Shown here: positions 52,330 to 63,838 of the stretch, piece after piece
Numbering within the stretch: the first letter of the stretch is position 1
Layout: every line of letters starts with the position of its first letter
Assembly (NCBI RefSeq): GCF_020215705.1
Contig: NZ_JAIWNB010000016.1
Location: forward strand, 124,001 to 188,000
Direction of reading: 5' to 3'
From: Nonomuraea aurantiaca
Lineage (GTDB): Bacteria; Actinomycetota; Actinomycetes; Streptosporangiales; Streptosporangiaceae
DNA: 64,000 bases
The notes under the pieces: generated by a model
What the model was told of the DNA's origin: nothing
What the model saw: the letters and a program-made list of their open reading frames with translations, nothing else
The model's database searches: none
Program-made: the position numbers and the translations under genes

Positions 52330-53918
52330 CGGGCCGTCCGTCGCGTCATGCTGACGAAGCGGGGGCTCGGATCCTCCGGGACGTTGCGGTGCAGGACGTC
52401 CGACAGCGTCCGGGTGCTCGCGATGATCCGCATGCCGTGCGGGGAGAAGGTCGCGGCGTTGGACACCCGCGGGGCCAGCAGCGGATTGGTCAGCGCCTGG
52501 GAGAAGGCGTCGATGGCGATGATCTTCGTGAGCAGCGGCGGCAGGATGGCGTCGGGGCTGCCGGGCTCCTCGCCGAACAGGCCGACGTACAGGTCGAGGT
52601 CGTCGACGCTGCGGTAGAGCTCCCGCAGCGCGCCGCTGACCCGCTCGTCGCCGGAGATCTGGTCGAACCCGCGCACCCGGGGGAACCTGCAGTGCTCGCG
52701 GTAGCTGTTGTAGGGGGCCAGGCCCAGGGTGCGCGAGTCGGCGATGCTGGCCACGTCCACCTGCCTCAGGAGGGGGTCGGTGTTGAACAGCCCGACGCGG
52801 CCGGCGCGCTGGCGGGAGGCGTCCTCGAAGAGCCGGCCGAGGCCGTGCTCCGGGATCAGCGCGCCGCCGAGGAACGTCCGCGCCATCGGCAGGTCGTGGC
52901 CGCCCACCGACAGCTGGGAGGGGATCAGGCTGTGCCAGCGGTAGACGAGGTTGAACTCCACCGAGGCCCAGTTCTCGCGGTGCCAGGGCACGTGGGCCAG
53001 CATCGCCGACAGCCGCGAGTCGAGGGTGAAGCGGAAGTGGTAGGGCGTGATGTGGTTGATGTACTCCTCGACGACCAGCTTGATCAGCAGCACGATGAGG
53101 ATGTTGCGCGCCGTCTGGAACAGGCGCTCGTCGTCCCAGCGCGGGCAGAGCTGGCCGAGCAGGCGGGCCACCCTGTTGTGCTCGCGCAGGAACAGCACCG
53201 TCAGCATGGTGAAGCCGAGCTGGATGTTGCCCCGGTCGCTCCCGGTCGCGAACAGGGTGTCGCGCTGCTGGTCGGTGAGCTCGGCGAAGCGGATGACGCT
53301 CAGCGCGGCGAACTCCGGTTTGACCTTGCCGTTCTCGCACAGGTAGGGCGGGAACTCCCCGCCGTTGATGAACTGGCTCTTGAGCAGCCCACCATGGAAG
53401 GTACGGAGGGCGGCCGTCGCCGTCTCGTGCAGGCCGTAGACCTGGTTGAGGTCGATGTGGTGGTTGGAGCTGTTCTTGCGGGGGTCGCGCGGGACGTGGA
53501 CGTCGCCGCGCAGGAAGCCGTCGGTGAACCACTGGGCGAAGTAGGCGAACAGCACCGTGGAGCGCGGGCACGGGATCATGCTCTCGCCCCTGGTGAACAG
53601 GTCGGCGGCCTGCTCGGGGGTGGGCCGGGCGCTCTCGGGCACGGCGAGCGGGGGTACGTGCCTGCCGCTGTAGGTACGGTCGGTCAGCGAGGCCCATGAG
53701 GTGTAGTCGGCCATCGTGCTCAACGGCTCCGGCCGTGGCGGCATCTCGCGGACCGCGTGGTCGATCAGCAGGGCGTTGAGCCGACGCCGTACGGGCCGGA
53801 TGGACTGGAGGAGATCCCAGAACGGCCGGCCGTTGGTCAGCGCCAAGAACCTGAGCCGGTTGACCGCCCCATCGGTGGCGATGCTCCGTGCCGTCGTCCT
53901 GCGTTTCGCCATCGTCAT
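52326..53918 (-). CDS. Cyclooxygenase-like animal heme peroxidase / fatty-acid dioxygenase
   Basis: This 530-aa heme protein is clearly related to prostaglandin H synthase. Matching blocks along the chain are YTSWASLTDRTYS, STVLFAYFAQWFTDGFL, HHIDLNQVYG, FLREHNRVARLLG, LFQTARNILI with LVVEEYINHITPY, and VEFNLVYRWHSLIP. The last carries the catalytic Tyr and the proximal heme His of COX (Tyr385 and His388 equivalents). The distal-His position of COX (in AQHFTHQFF) reads AQWFTDGFL here, so the distal histidine appears to be Asp. The EGF-like and membrane-binding parts of animal COX are absent. It probably inserts O2 into an unsaturated fatty acid. The start overlaps the P450 stop (ATGA at 53915-53918); ATG 53912 is an alternative with better spacing to GGAAGG. 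Confidence 0.9.
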   Translation of the reverse strand: MTMAKRRTTARSIATDGAVNRLRFLALTNGRPFWDLLQSIRPVRRRLNALLIDHAVREMPPRPEPLSTMADYTSWASLTDRTYSGRHVPPLAVPESARPTPEQAADLFTRGESMIPCPRSTVLFAYFAQWFTDGFLRGDVHVPRDPRKNSSNHHIDLNQVYGLHETATAALRTFHGGLLKSQFINGGEFPPYLCENGKVKPEFAALSVIRFAELTDQQRDTLFATGSDRGNIQLGFTMLTVLFLREHNRVARLLGQLCPRWDDERLFQTARNILIVLLIKLVVEEYINHITPYHFRFTLDSRLSAMLAHVPWHRENWASVEFNLVYRWHSLIPSQLSVGGHDLPMARTFLGGALIPEHGLGRLFEDASRQRAGRVGLFNTDPLLRQVDVASIADSRTLGLAPYNSYREHCRFPRVRGFDQISGDERVSGALRELYRSVDDLDLYVGLFGEEPGSPDAILPPLLTKIIAIDAFSQALTNPLLAPRVSNAATFSPHGMRIIASTRTLSDVLHRNVPEDPSPRFVSMTRRTAR

Positions 53919-55222
53919 CCTTCCTGGCCTTCGGCGCCGAGCCCGAGGGCGAACCGGTCGGGGAAGATCCCGCCGGCCCGGACGACCCGCCCTTCCGGCG
54001 GCGGGAGCAGGCGCACCCCGGGCCGCAGCAGCAGGCGGCGTACGGCTTCGCAGATGACGGCCCTGGCCGGATGCACGCCCAGGCAGGCGTGCTGGCCGAA
54101 ACCGAAGAACAGCTGATGGTGACCCGGCCGGTCGAGGCGGAACTCCTCGGGCTCGGCCACCACGTCCGCGTCGAACATGGCCGAGGCCGGCGCCGCGAGC
54201 ACGAGCGTGCCCGCGGGGATCATCGTGGCGCGGGGGGTGCCGGCGGCCAGGACGTAGTCGCGCTCGCACAGCCGGGGCAGCAGCTTGAAGAACGGGTTGA
54301 ACCGCAGCGCCTCCCAGACATGGAGGTCGAAGCGGGCGGGATCGGGGTCGCCGGCGGCTTCGATGGCCTGGGCCAGCACCTCCGGGCGCAGCAGCAGCTG
54401 CTCGACCGCCTCGACCATGGCTCCGGGCGCGCTCTCCACGAACCCCAGCGGCAGGCCGGCCATGTTGATCAGGATGCGTTCGTCGTCCACGCCGATCTCG
54501 GCGGGCAGGAGGGTGCCGGCGAGCCGGGTGAAGACGTCGTCGGGCAGGCGTTGTCCCGTCCGCAGCGCGGCTCGGCGTTCGGTGAGCCGCTCGCGCAGGT
54601 AGGCGATCATCTCCGCGCCCGCGCGGACCGAGGCGGCCTGGATCTTCGGATCGCCCAGGAAGTTGGCGAAGCCGTCGGTGACGATGGCCCGCGTCCACCG
54701 CGACAGGGTCTGCGCGTCGGGGCCGGGGAAGCCGAAGTAGGTCGCGCACACGCCCAGGGCGACGGGGCGGAACAGCCCGTGGACCGCTTCGACGCCGCCG
54801 GACGGCCAGGCGATGTCGAGCCGCTCGTCGGCCAGGCGCCCGGCCAGTTCCCGGACCCCCGCCACGTCGCGCGGGTCGAGCATGACCTGCATCAACCCTT
54901 TGTCGCGCCAGTTCATCGGGGTGGCGTCCCGGCCCAGCATGAAGGGGCCGCCCAGCGCCGCGTCGAGACGGGGGCCGAAGGCGCGTACTGAGAAGACCGT
55001 CTCGCGGGAGAGCACCTCGGTGACGTCTGCGAAGCGGGTCACGACCGTGAAGGCGGGCGTGACGAAGATGGGGCGCCGCTCGCGGAGCTCGGCGAACAGG
55101 GCCCGCCAGTCGGTGCGCAACCACTCCCGGACCAGGACGAACGCGGAGATCGGATCGCGCGCCAGCGCCTCGTCGTATCTCTCCAGATGGCCGCCCGTGG
55201 TTGTCTGATCGACAGCACCCAT
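53915..55222 (-). CDS. Atypical cytochrome P450, likely hydroperoxide-rearranging
   Basis: A 435-aa P450. The heme loop FFGFGQHACLGVHPARAVI (Cys near 377) and ExxR in VWEALRFNP (near 304) are intact. The I-helix region reads ILINMAGLPLGFVESAPGAM and contains neither the acidic residue nor the threonine used for O2 activation. Loss of that pair is typical of P450s that isomerise fatty-acid hydroperoxides or endoperoxides (CYP74, CYP8A1, CYP5A1, fungal Ppo P450 domains). It is the first gene of an operon with the cyclooxygenase-like enzyme, which supports such a role. The ATG at 55222 has AAGGG nine bases upstream. Confidence 0.9.
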   Translation of the reverse strand: MGAVDQTTTGGHLERYDEALARDPISAFVLVREWLRTDWRALFAELRERRPIFVTPAFTVVTRFADVTEVLSRETVFSVRAFGPRLDAALGGPFMLGRDATPMNWRDKGLMQVMLDPRDVAGVRELAGRLADERLDIAWPSGGVEAVHGLFRPVALGVCATYFGFPGPDAQTLSRWTRAIVTDGFANFLGDPKIQAASVRAGAEMIAYLRERLTERRAALRTGQRLPDDVFTRLAGTLLPAEIGVDDERILINMAGLPLGFVESAPGAMVEAVEQLLLRPEVLAQAIEAAGDPDPARFDLHVWEALRFNPFFKLLPRLCERDYVLAAGTPRATMIPAGTLVLAAPASAMFDADVVAEPEEFRLDRPGHHQLFFGFGQHACLGVHPARAVICEAVRRLLLRPGVRLLPPPEGRVVRAGGIFPDRFALGLGAEGQEG

Positions 55223-55438
55223 GCCGTATGGCCCTTCTGTCCGACGCCGGAGCGAACAAAGATCATTACGGTCTGTAGCCGCAACTAGGCATGCGATACC
55301 CATTTCTTGGTGACTACCGTATGGAGTGTTTTGATTCCTCTGAGTGATGTGGTCGTCACTTCCAGGTCATTGCCGGGCGCCGGGGACACGGCCGTTGAAT
55401 GAGGAGCCCTATCGTCCTCTCCGATCATGGGAGGTAGC

Positions 55439-56413
55439 GTGAGCTCGTCATCCATCCCGCAGCCGGATTCGGGCAGAACGGATCCGGGCCGGGCGGATTC
55501 GGGCCCGGCGGAGACGGTGACGGCCACCACCGGCCGCCGGACCGTCTACCTGATCGTCCTGGTGGTGCTGCCCGTTCTCCTCCCGGTCCTGGCCGTGCCC
55601 GCCGCCTGGGGATGGGGCATCGGCCCGCGCGACGTGGTGATCGCGGTCGTGATGTACCTGGTCAGCATCTTCGGGATCGCCATCGGCTACCACCGGCTCT
55701 TCACCCACCGCGCCTTCAAGTGCCGCCGGCCGCTGCGCATCGCGCTCATGCTGGCCGGCGGCATGGCGGTCGAGGGCCCGGTCACCCTGTGGACGGCCGA
55801 GCACCGGCGCCACCACAAGTACGCCGACCGCGAGGGCGACCCGCACTCGCCGTGGCATTACGGTGACAGCGGCCTGGCCCTGCTGCGCGGCATGGCACAC
55901 GCCCACATCGGCTGGTTCTACACCGCACGCGACCGCTCCAGCCGCCGGCACTGGGTGCCCGACCTGCTGGCCGACCCGGACGTGCGGCGGTTCGACGCCG
56001 CCTACCCGGCCGTGGCGGCGCTGTCGTTCGCGCTGCCGGCCGCGGTGGGCGGGCTGTGGTCGATGTCGTGGGCGGGCGCGTGGACGGCCTTGTTCTGGGG
56101 CGGGCTGGTCCGCTACGCCGTGGTGCACCACGTCACATGGTCCGTGAACTCCATCGCGCACACCTTCGGCGAGCGGCCGTTCCGTACCCGGGACCGCTCG
56201 TCGAACGTACGGTGGGTGGCGTTGCTGACGCTCGGCGAGGGCTGGCACAACTGGCACCACGTGGAGCCGACCTGCGCGCGGCACGGGGTGCTCAGCGGCC
56301 AGCTCGACCCCAGCGCCCGGCTGATCCGCTGGTTCGAGCTGGCGGGCTGGGCCTACGGCGTGCACTGGCCGGACCCCGACCGCCTGAGCGCCCGCCGCGA
56401 ACCACGCCCCTGA
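55439..56413 (+). CDS. Fatty-acid (acyl-CoA/lipid) desaturase
   Basis: This 324-aa integral-membrane di-iron desaturase has its three histidine boxes at HRLFTH (near 84), HRRHH (near 121) and HNWHH (near 270), and a fourth motif NSIAHTFGERPF. It resembles Delta9 acyl-CoA/lipid desaturases, introducing a cis double bond with O2 and reduced electron carriers. The first 30 residues are a polar linker. I chose GTG 55439, directly behind GGGAGG; ATG 55427 is upstream of that ribosome-binding site. It is divergent from the P450/cyclooxygenase-like operon with 216 bases between starts, and is a natural supplier of its substrate. A tandem repeat starts at its stop codon. Confidence 0.92.
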   Translation: MSSSSIPQPDSGRTDPGRADSGPAETVTATTGRRTVYLIVLVVLPVLLPVLAVPAAWGWGIGPRDVVIAVVMYLVSIFGIAIGYHRLFTHRAFKCRRPLRIALMLAGGMAVEGPVTLWTAEHRRHHKYADREGDPHSPWHYGDSGLALLRGMAHAHIGWFYTARDRSSRRHWVPDLLADPDVRRFDAAYPAVAALSFALPAAVGGLWSMSWAGAWTALFWGGLVRYAVVHHVTWSVNSIAHTFGERPFRTRDRSSNVRWVALLTLGEGWHNWHHVEPTCARHGVLSGQLDPSARLIRWFELAGWAYGVHWPDPDRLSARREPRP

Positions 56414-56500
56414 CCGCGCGCCGACCGCGTCGACCCGCGCGATCCGCGTCCCTGACCCGCGCGCCGACCGCATCGGCGCGCGCGATCCGCGCCTCTGACG
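56410..56500. repeat. Tandem duplication, 42-43-bp unit x2 plus partial
   Basis: Unit 1 (56410-56451) and unit 2 (56452-56494) both start CTGACC and contain GCGCGCCGACCGC followed by CGCGCGATCCGCG; a third start CTGACG is at 56495. The TGA in unit 1 is the desaturase stop codon. Confidence 0.75.
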
Positions 56501-56608
56501 GCGCTGCCCCCGGCGGCCGCATGGGCGCCCTCGGCTGGACATCAAGCGTTCAACTGTCCGCCTCGCACATACCGCGTTACTGGGCGATTTTTGGGCAAGT
56601 CCGTTGTC

Positions 56609-57499
56609 ATGGAGCGGGTTTCTCTGCTGGACTCCACCCCCGGACTGCTGGTGGACGACAGCGACGACGACGATCCGGTGCTGCTGCGTCCGGACGGCAG
56701 CCGGGTCGACACCTGGCGTGAGCACTATCCCTATTCCGAGCGGCTGCCGCGGGAGGACTACGACCACGACAAGCGGCTGTTGCAGATCGAGCTGCTGAAG
56801 CTGCAGTACTGGGTCAAGGCCAACGGGCAGCGCCTGGTGATCCTGTTCGAGGGGCGTGACGCGGCGGGCAAGGGCGGCACGATCAAGCGGTTCATGGAGC
56901 ATCTCAACCCGCGCGGGGCCACCGTGGTGGCGCTGGAGAAGCCGTCAGAGCGCGAGCGTACCCAGTGGTATCTGCAGCGCTACATCGCCCATCTGCCCGC
57001 GGCCGGGGAGATCGTGCTGTTCGACCGATCCTGGTACAACCGCGCCGGGGTCGAGCGGGTGATGGGGTTCTGCACCGAGGCCGAGTGCCGGGAGTTCATG
57101 GTGCAGGTGCCGCAGTTCGAGCGGGCCCTGGTGCGCGACGGCATCCACCTGGTCAAGCTCTGGTTCTCGGTGACGCGCTCGGAGCAGCGCACCCGGTTCA
57201 TCATCCGGCAGGTCGATCCCGTACGGCAGTGGAAGCTGTCGCCGATGGACCTGGCCTCGCTGGACCGCTGGGACGACTACACCAGCGCCAAGGAGGAGAT
57301 GTTCCTCAACACCGACATCCGCGAGGCCCCGTGGACGGTCATCAAGAGCAACGACAAGAAGCGGGGGCGTCTGGAGGCGATGCGCCACGTGCTGAGCCGC
57401 TTCGACTACGACAACAAGGACAACGAGGTGGTCGGCACGCCGGACCCGCTCATCGTCAGGTCGGCGTCCGACATCTACGACGAGGACCACACCGCGGGG

Positions 57500-57511
<12 letters not shown>
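56609..57511 (+). CDS. ppk2: Polyphosphate kinase 2
   Basis: This 300-aa single-domain PPK2 enzyme transfers phosphate between polyphosphate and nucleoside diphosphates. Walker A is LFEGRDAAGKGGTIKRF, Walker B is VLFDRSWYNRAGVERVMGF, and the lid segment with VTRSEQRTRFIIRQVDP is present. The length fits single-domain PPK2. The ATG at 56609 lacks a clear ribosome-binding site; a TTG at 56591 is an alternative. Its 3' end overlaps that of clpB by 12 bases. Polyphosphate metabolism next to a chaperone operon suggests a shared stress role, but they are not co-transcribed. Confidence 0.94.
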
Positions 57512-60133
<2,622 letters not shown>

Positions 60134-60143
60134 TCCACTCCCC

Positions 60144-60437
60144 CTAGTGTCGTTCCGACAAGCGCCGCAGGGTCGTCTCCAGCTCTTCGATCCGGTCGAG
60201 CAGGTCGATCACCAGGCCGATGGCGGCGTAGTTGATCGACAGGCCGTGGTGCAGCCGCTGGATCCTGGCGGCCACCGCCACCTGGGCGGGCGGGAAGTAG
60301 AGCTCCCCTCTGGCGTCCCTGACCGGTTCGAGCAGGCCGAGCGCCACGAGCCGGCGGACGGCCTCCGGGTGCAGGCCGGTGGCGCGCGCGTAGGAGTTCA
60401 GGTTCAGGCGCGCCGGCCGTACGAGTGCGTAGGTCAT
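60144..60437 (-). CDS. cbpM: MerR-like chaperone modulator (CbpM-like)
   Basis: A 97-aa protein with a MerR/CbpM-type helical start (RLNLNSYARATGLHPEAVRR), a short LVALGLLEPVRDARGELYF wing and a coiled C-terminus (IDLLDRIEELETTLRRL). CbpM proteins bind the J-domain of CbpA. In this operon it occupies the place where many actinobacteria carry the repressor HspR, so it could be a modulator or a regulator. Its ATG overlaps the dnaJ stop codon as ATGA (60434-60437). Confidence 0.8.
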   Translation of the reverse strand: MTYALVRPARLNLNSYARATGLHPEAVRRLVALGLLEPVRDARGELYFPPAQVAVAARIQRLHHGLSINYAAIGLVIDLLDRIEELETTLRRLSERH

Positions 60438-61345
60438 GAACGCCCCCTCGGGTCGAAGGACGAGACGGCGGCGAGCTGCTCGAACAGGCGCCGCTCCTCC
60501 TCGGTCAGCCGGGGCGGCACCATGACGCGGACCTCGGCGAAGAAGTCCCCGGCGCCGCCGCCGCGCGGGTCGGGCATGCCGCGCCCGCGCAGCCGCAGGC
60601 GGCGGCCCGACGAGGTGCCCGGCGGCACCTTCAGCTTCGCCTCGCCGCCCGGCGTGTCGATGGCGACCGTGGCGCCCAGCGCGGCCTCCCAGGGCGCCAG
60701 CGGCAGGACGGCATGGATGTCGCGTCCCTCGACGCGGTAACGGGGATGGTCGGCGATCCGGACGATGAGGTAGAGATCGCCCCGCGGCGCGTCGCCGCTC
60801 CCGTGGCCGCCCTCACCGGCGAGCCTGATGCGGCGGCCGTTCGTGACCCCCGGGGGGATCGTGACGTCCAGCCGCCGGCCGCCCGGCAGCGTGATGGTAC
60901 GGCGCCCGCCCTTGTAGGCCTCCTCGACCGTGAGCGTCAGCTCGGCCTCCTGGTCGGCACCGGGCACGGGCCCCCAGCCGCGCCCGCCCCGGCCGCCGAA
61001 CATGCCGCCGAGCAGGTCCTCGATGTCGATGCCGCCCTCGAAGCCCGTTCCCCCGGTCGAACGCCGCCGGCCCCCGCCGCGTGCGCGGGCGTACTGCTCG
61101 GGGTCCACGTCGGGGGGCACCTGGCGGAAATCCGGCCCGAACGCGTCGTACCTGCGGCGCGTCTGGGGATCGGACAGTACGGAGTACGCCTCCGAGATCT
61201 CCTTGAACCGGTCCTCCGCCCCGGGATCCTTGTTGACGTCGGGATGGTTGGCGCGCACAAGCTTGCGATAGGCCCGCTGGATCTCGTCCTGGTCGGCCTT
61301 CCGGTCGACGCCCAGCACTTCGTAGAAGTCCCGCCGGACGACCAT
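60434..61345 (-). CDS. DnaJ-family co-chaperone without zinc finger (CbpA-like)
   Basis: A 303-aa J-domain protein. The J-domain (about 5-70) contains VLGVDRKADQDEIQRAYRKL and the essential HPD in RANHPDVNKD. A Gly-rich region with GGMFGGRGGRG follows, then the two C-terminal beta domains. The CxxCxGxG zinc-finger repeats of classical DnaJ are absent, so it is the CbpA type, consistent with the cbpM-like gene next to it. Its ATG shares one base with the grpE stop codon. Confidence 0.92.
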   Translation of the reverse strand: MVVRRDFYEVLGVDRKADQDEIQRAYRKLVRANHPDVNKDPGAEDRFKEISEAYSVLSDPQTRRRYDAFGPDFRQVPPDVDPEQYARARGGGRRRSTGGTGFEGGIDIEDLLGGMFGGRGGRGWGPVPGADQEAELTLTVEEAYKGGRRTITLPGGRRLDVTIPPGVTNGRRIRLAGEGGHGSGDAPRGDLYLIVRIADHPRYRVEGRDIHAVLPLAPWEAALGATVAIDTPGGEAKLKVPPGTSSGRRLRLRGRGMPDPRGGGAGDFFAEVRVMVPPRLTEEERRLFEQLAAVSSFDPRGRS

Positions 61346-61926
61346 CACTCCGCCTTCTTCGACACGACCACCACCGCGGGCCGCAGCTGCCGCTGCCCGT
61401 CGCCGTAGCCGGGACGCACCACCTGGACGACGGTGCCGGGCGCGACGTCGTCCCGTTCGACGGTGGCCACCGCCTCGTGGTGGACCGGGTCGAAGGGCAC
61501 ATCGCTCTCGTCGTGGCGGGCGTAGCCGAGGCGGGACAGCACCGCCAGGGCCTGGTCCCGTACGGCGCGCACGCCCTCGGCGATGGTGCGCGCGTCGGCT
61601 TCCCGAACGGCCGCGTGGCCAAGCGCGAGCTCCAGGTTGTCCAGGATGGGCAGCCACTCGGCCGCCACCCTGTCCCGCTCCTCGGCCCGCAGGCGTTCGG
61701 CGTCGCGGGCGATGCGTTTGCGCACGTTGTCCAGCTCGGCGACCGAACGCAGCCAGCGGTCCTCCAGTTCGGCGAGCTTCGCGTTGGTCTCCGCGGCCGC
61801 GTCTGTCTCTACGGACGCCCCAACTGACGCGTTGGGGGGCGTGGGCGTGTCCGCCTTCGCAGGCGCGCCCGGTGCCTGCCGAGCCGGTGCTTCGGCCGGG
61901 TCCGTCCTGTCTTCGTGGCCGTTCAT
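61345..61926 (-). CDS. grpE: Nucleotide exchange factor GrpE
   Basis: This 193-aa co-chaperone has a disordered Ala/Pro-rich N-terminus (about 1-50), a long coiled coil (LAELEDRWLRSVAELDNVRK) and a C-terminal beta domain ending PGYGDGQRQLRPAVVVVSK. It exchanges ADP on DnaK. It begins one base after the dnaK stop codon and is co-transcribed. Confidence 0.95.
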   Translation of the reverse strand: MNGHEDRTDPAEAPARQAPGAPAKADTPTPPNASVGASVETDAAAETNAKLAELEDRWLRSVAELDNVRKRIARDAERLRAEERDRVAAEWLPILDNLELALGHAAVREADARTIAEGVRAVRDQALAVLSRLGYARHDESDVPFDPVHHEAVATVERDDVAPGTVVQVVRPGYGDGQRQLRPAVVVVSKKAE

Positions 61927-61927
61927 G

Positions 61928-63826
61928 TCACTCCGAGTCGGATGTGGTGAACTCGGCGTCGATCACGTCCTCGTCGCGCCCGGCCGCGGTCTCCGCCCTG
62001 CCCTGCGGCGGTACACCGGCCTGCCCCTCCGGCCGGCCGCTGACCGCGAGCCCGTGGTACACCTGCTGGAGTTCGCCGCTGAGGCTGCGCAACCGGTCGA
62101 GCGGCGCCTCTTCCTTGACCGCCTGCCGCGCGTCCTGGACGAGTTGCTCCGCACGCGCCTTCTCGTGGACGGGCACGCCGTCGCCGAGCTCCTGCAGGCG
62201 GCGTTCCACCTGGTAGGCGACCGAGTCCAGCTCGTTGCGGGCGTCGATCGCCTCCCGGAGCCGGGCGTCCTCGGTGCGGTGCTGCTCAGCTTCGGCCACC
62301 ATCCGCTCGATGTCCTGCTTGTCCAGGTTGGAGCTCTCGGTGATGGTGATCCGCTGCTCGGCACCGGTGTCCTTGTCACGGGCGGTGACGTTGAGTATGC
62401 CGTTGGCGTCGATGTCGAAGGTGACCTCGATCTGCGGTTCTCCGCGCGGCGCGGGCCGGATGTTCTCCAGCCGGAAGCGCCCGAGCACCCGGTTGTCGGC
62501 CGCGCGCTCCCGCTCCCCCTGGAGGATCACGATGTCGACGGCGCTCTGGTTGTCGTCGGCCGTGCTGAAGGTCTCGGTCCGGCGGGCCGGGATCGTGGTG
62601 TTGCGTTCGATGACCTTGGTCATGACGCCGCCGAGCGTCTCGACGCCCAGCGAGAGAGGCGTGACGTCGAGCAGGACGACGTCCTCGACCTCGCCCTTGA
62701 GGATCCCGGCCTGGATCGCCGCGCCGATGGCCACGACCTCGTCCGGGTTCACCGTCATGTTGGGGTCCTTGCCGCCGGTGAGCCTGCGCACGAGGTTCTG
62801 CACGGCGGGGATCCTGGTCGAGCCGCCGACGAGGATCACCTCGTCGATGTCCGAGGGCCTGAGCTTGGCGTCCTCCATCGCCTGCTCCACGGGATGGACG
62901 CAGCGCTCCACCAGGTCGGCGGTGATCTGCTCGAACGTGGAGCGCATGAGCGTGGTGTTGAGGTGCTTCGGCCCCGCGGCGTCTGCCGTGATGAACGGCA
63001 GGCTGATCGTGGTCTGGGTCACCGCCGACAGCTCGACCTTGGCCTTCTCCGCCGCTTCGAACAGCCGCTGCAGGGCCTGCGGGTCGCGGCGCAGGTCGAT
63101 GCCCTGGTCCTTCTGGAACTCGTCGGCCAGGTAGTCGACGATCCGCCGGTCGAAGTCGTCGCCGCCGAGGTGTCCGTCGCCGGAGGTCGAACGTACCTCG
63201 ACAACCCCCTCACCGATGTCCAGGATGCTGACGTCGAAGGTGCCGCCGCCCAGGTCGAAGACCAGCACGGTCTCGTTGGCCTTCTTGTCCAGCCCGTAGG
63301 CCAGCGCGGCGGCGGTCGGCTCGTTGATGATCCGCAGGACTTCCAGCCCCGCGATGCGGCCCGCGTCCTTGGTCGCCTGGCGCTGGGCGTCGTTGAAGTA
63401 GGCCGGGACCGTGATGACCGCCTCGGTCACCTTCTCGCCGAGATACTTCGCCGCGTCGGCGACGAGCTTCCTCAGCACCAGGGCCGAGACCTCCTCCGGC
63501 GCGTACTGCTTGTCGCCGACCTGGAAGCGTACCGACCCGTCCGGCCCCTCCACCACGTCGAAGGAGACCGCGTTGAGTTCGTTCGCGACCTCGTTGTAGC
63601 GGCGGCCGATGAACCGCTTGGCGGAGTAGATCGTCCCCTTGGGGTTGAGTATGGCCTGCCGGCGGGCCAGCTGGCCGACCAGCCGCTCGCCCTGGTCGGT
63701 GAACGCCACCACCGACGGTGTCGTCCGTGACCCCTCCGCGTTGGGAATGACCGTGGGCTGACCGTCCTCTGTGGCGGCGATCACCGAGTTGGTCGTGCCG
63801 AGATCGATACCGACTGCTTTCGCCAT
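61928..63826 (-). CDS. dnaK: Chaperone DnaK (Hsp70)
   Basis: A 632-aa Hsp70. The ATPase domain begins AVGIDLGTTNSVIAATEDG and includes VFDLGGGTFDVSILDIG and VILVGGSTRIPAVQ. The linker DVVLLDVTPLSLGVETLGG and the substrate domain follow, then a lid ending in an acidic tail. It shows the usual full length. It is preceded by only 12 bases after a stress-protein gene, so no promoter of its own is visible and the operon promoter probably lies beyond the right edge. Confidence 0.97.
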   Translation of the reverse strand: MAKAVGIDLGTTNSVIAATEDGQPTVIPNAEGSRTTPSVVAFTDQGERLVGQLARRQAILNPKGTIYSAKRFIGRRYNEVANELNAVSFDVVEGPDGSVRFQVGDKQYAPEEVSALVLRKLVADAAKYLGEKVTEAVITVPAYFNDAQRQATKDAGRIAGLEVLRIINEPTAAALAYGLDKKANETVLVFDLGGGTFDVSILDIGEGVVEVRSTSGDGHLGGDDFDRRIVDYLADEFQKDQGIDLRRDPQALQRLFEAAEKAKVELSAVTQTTISLPFITADAAGPKHLNTTLMRSTFEQITADLVERCVHPVEQAMEDAKLRPSDIDEVILVGGSTRIPAVQNLVRRLTGGKDPNMTVNPDEVVAIGAAIQAGILKGEVEDVVLLDVTPLSLGVETLGGVMTKVIERNTTIPARRTETFSTADDNQSAVDIVILQGERERAADNRVLGRFRLENIRPAPRGEPQIEVTFDIDANGILNVTARDKDTGAEQRITITESSNLDKQDIERMVAEAEQHRTEDARLREAIDARNELDSVAYQVERRLQELGDGVPVHEKARAEQLVQDARQAVKEEAPLDRLRSLSGELQQVYHGLAVSGRPEGQAGVPPQGRAETAAGRDEDVIDAEFTTSDSE

Positions 63827-63838
63827 GGCGAGCTCCCC

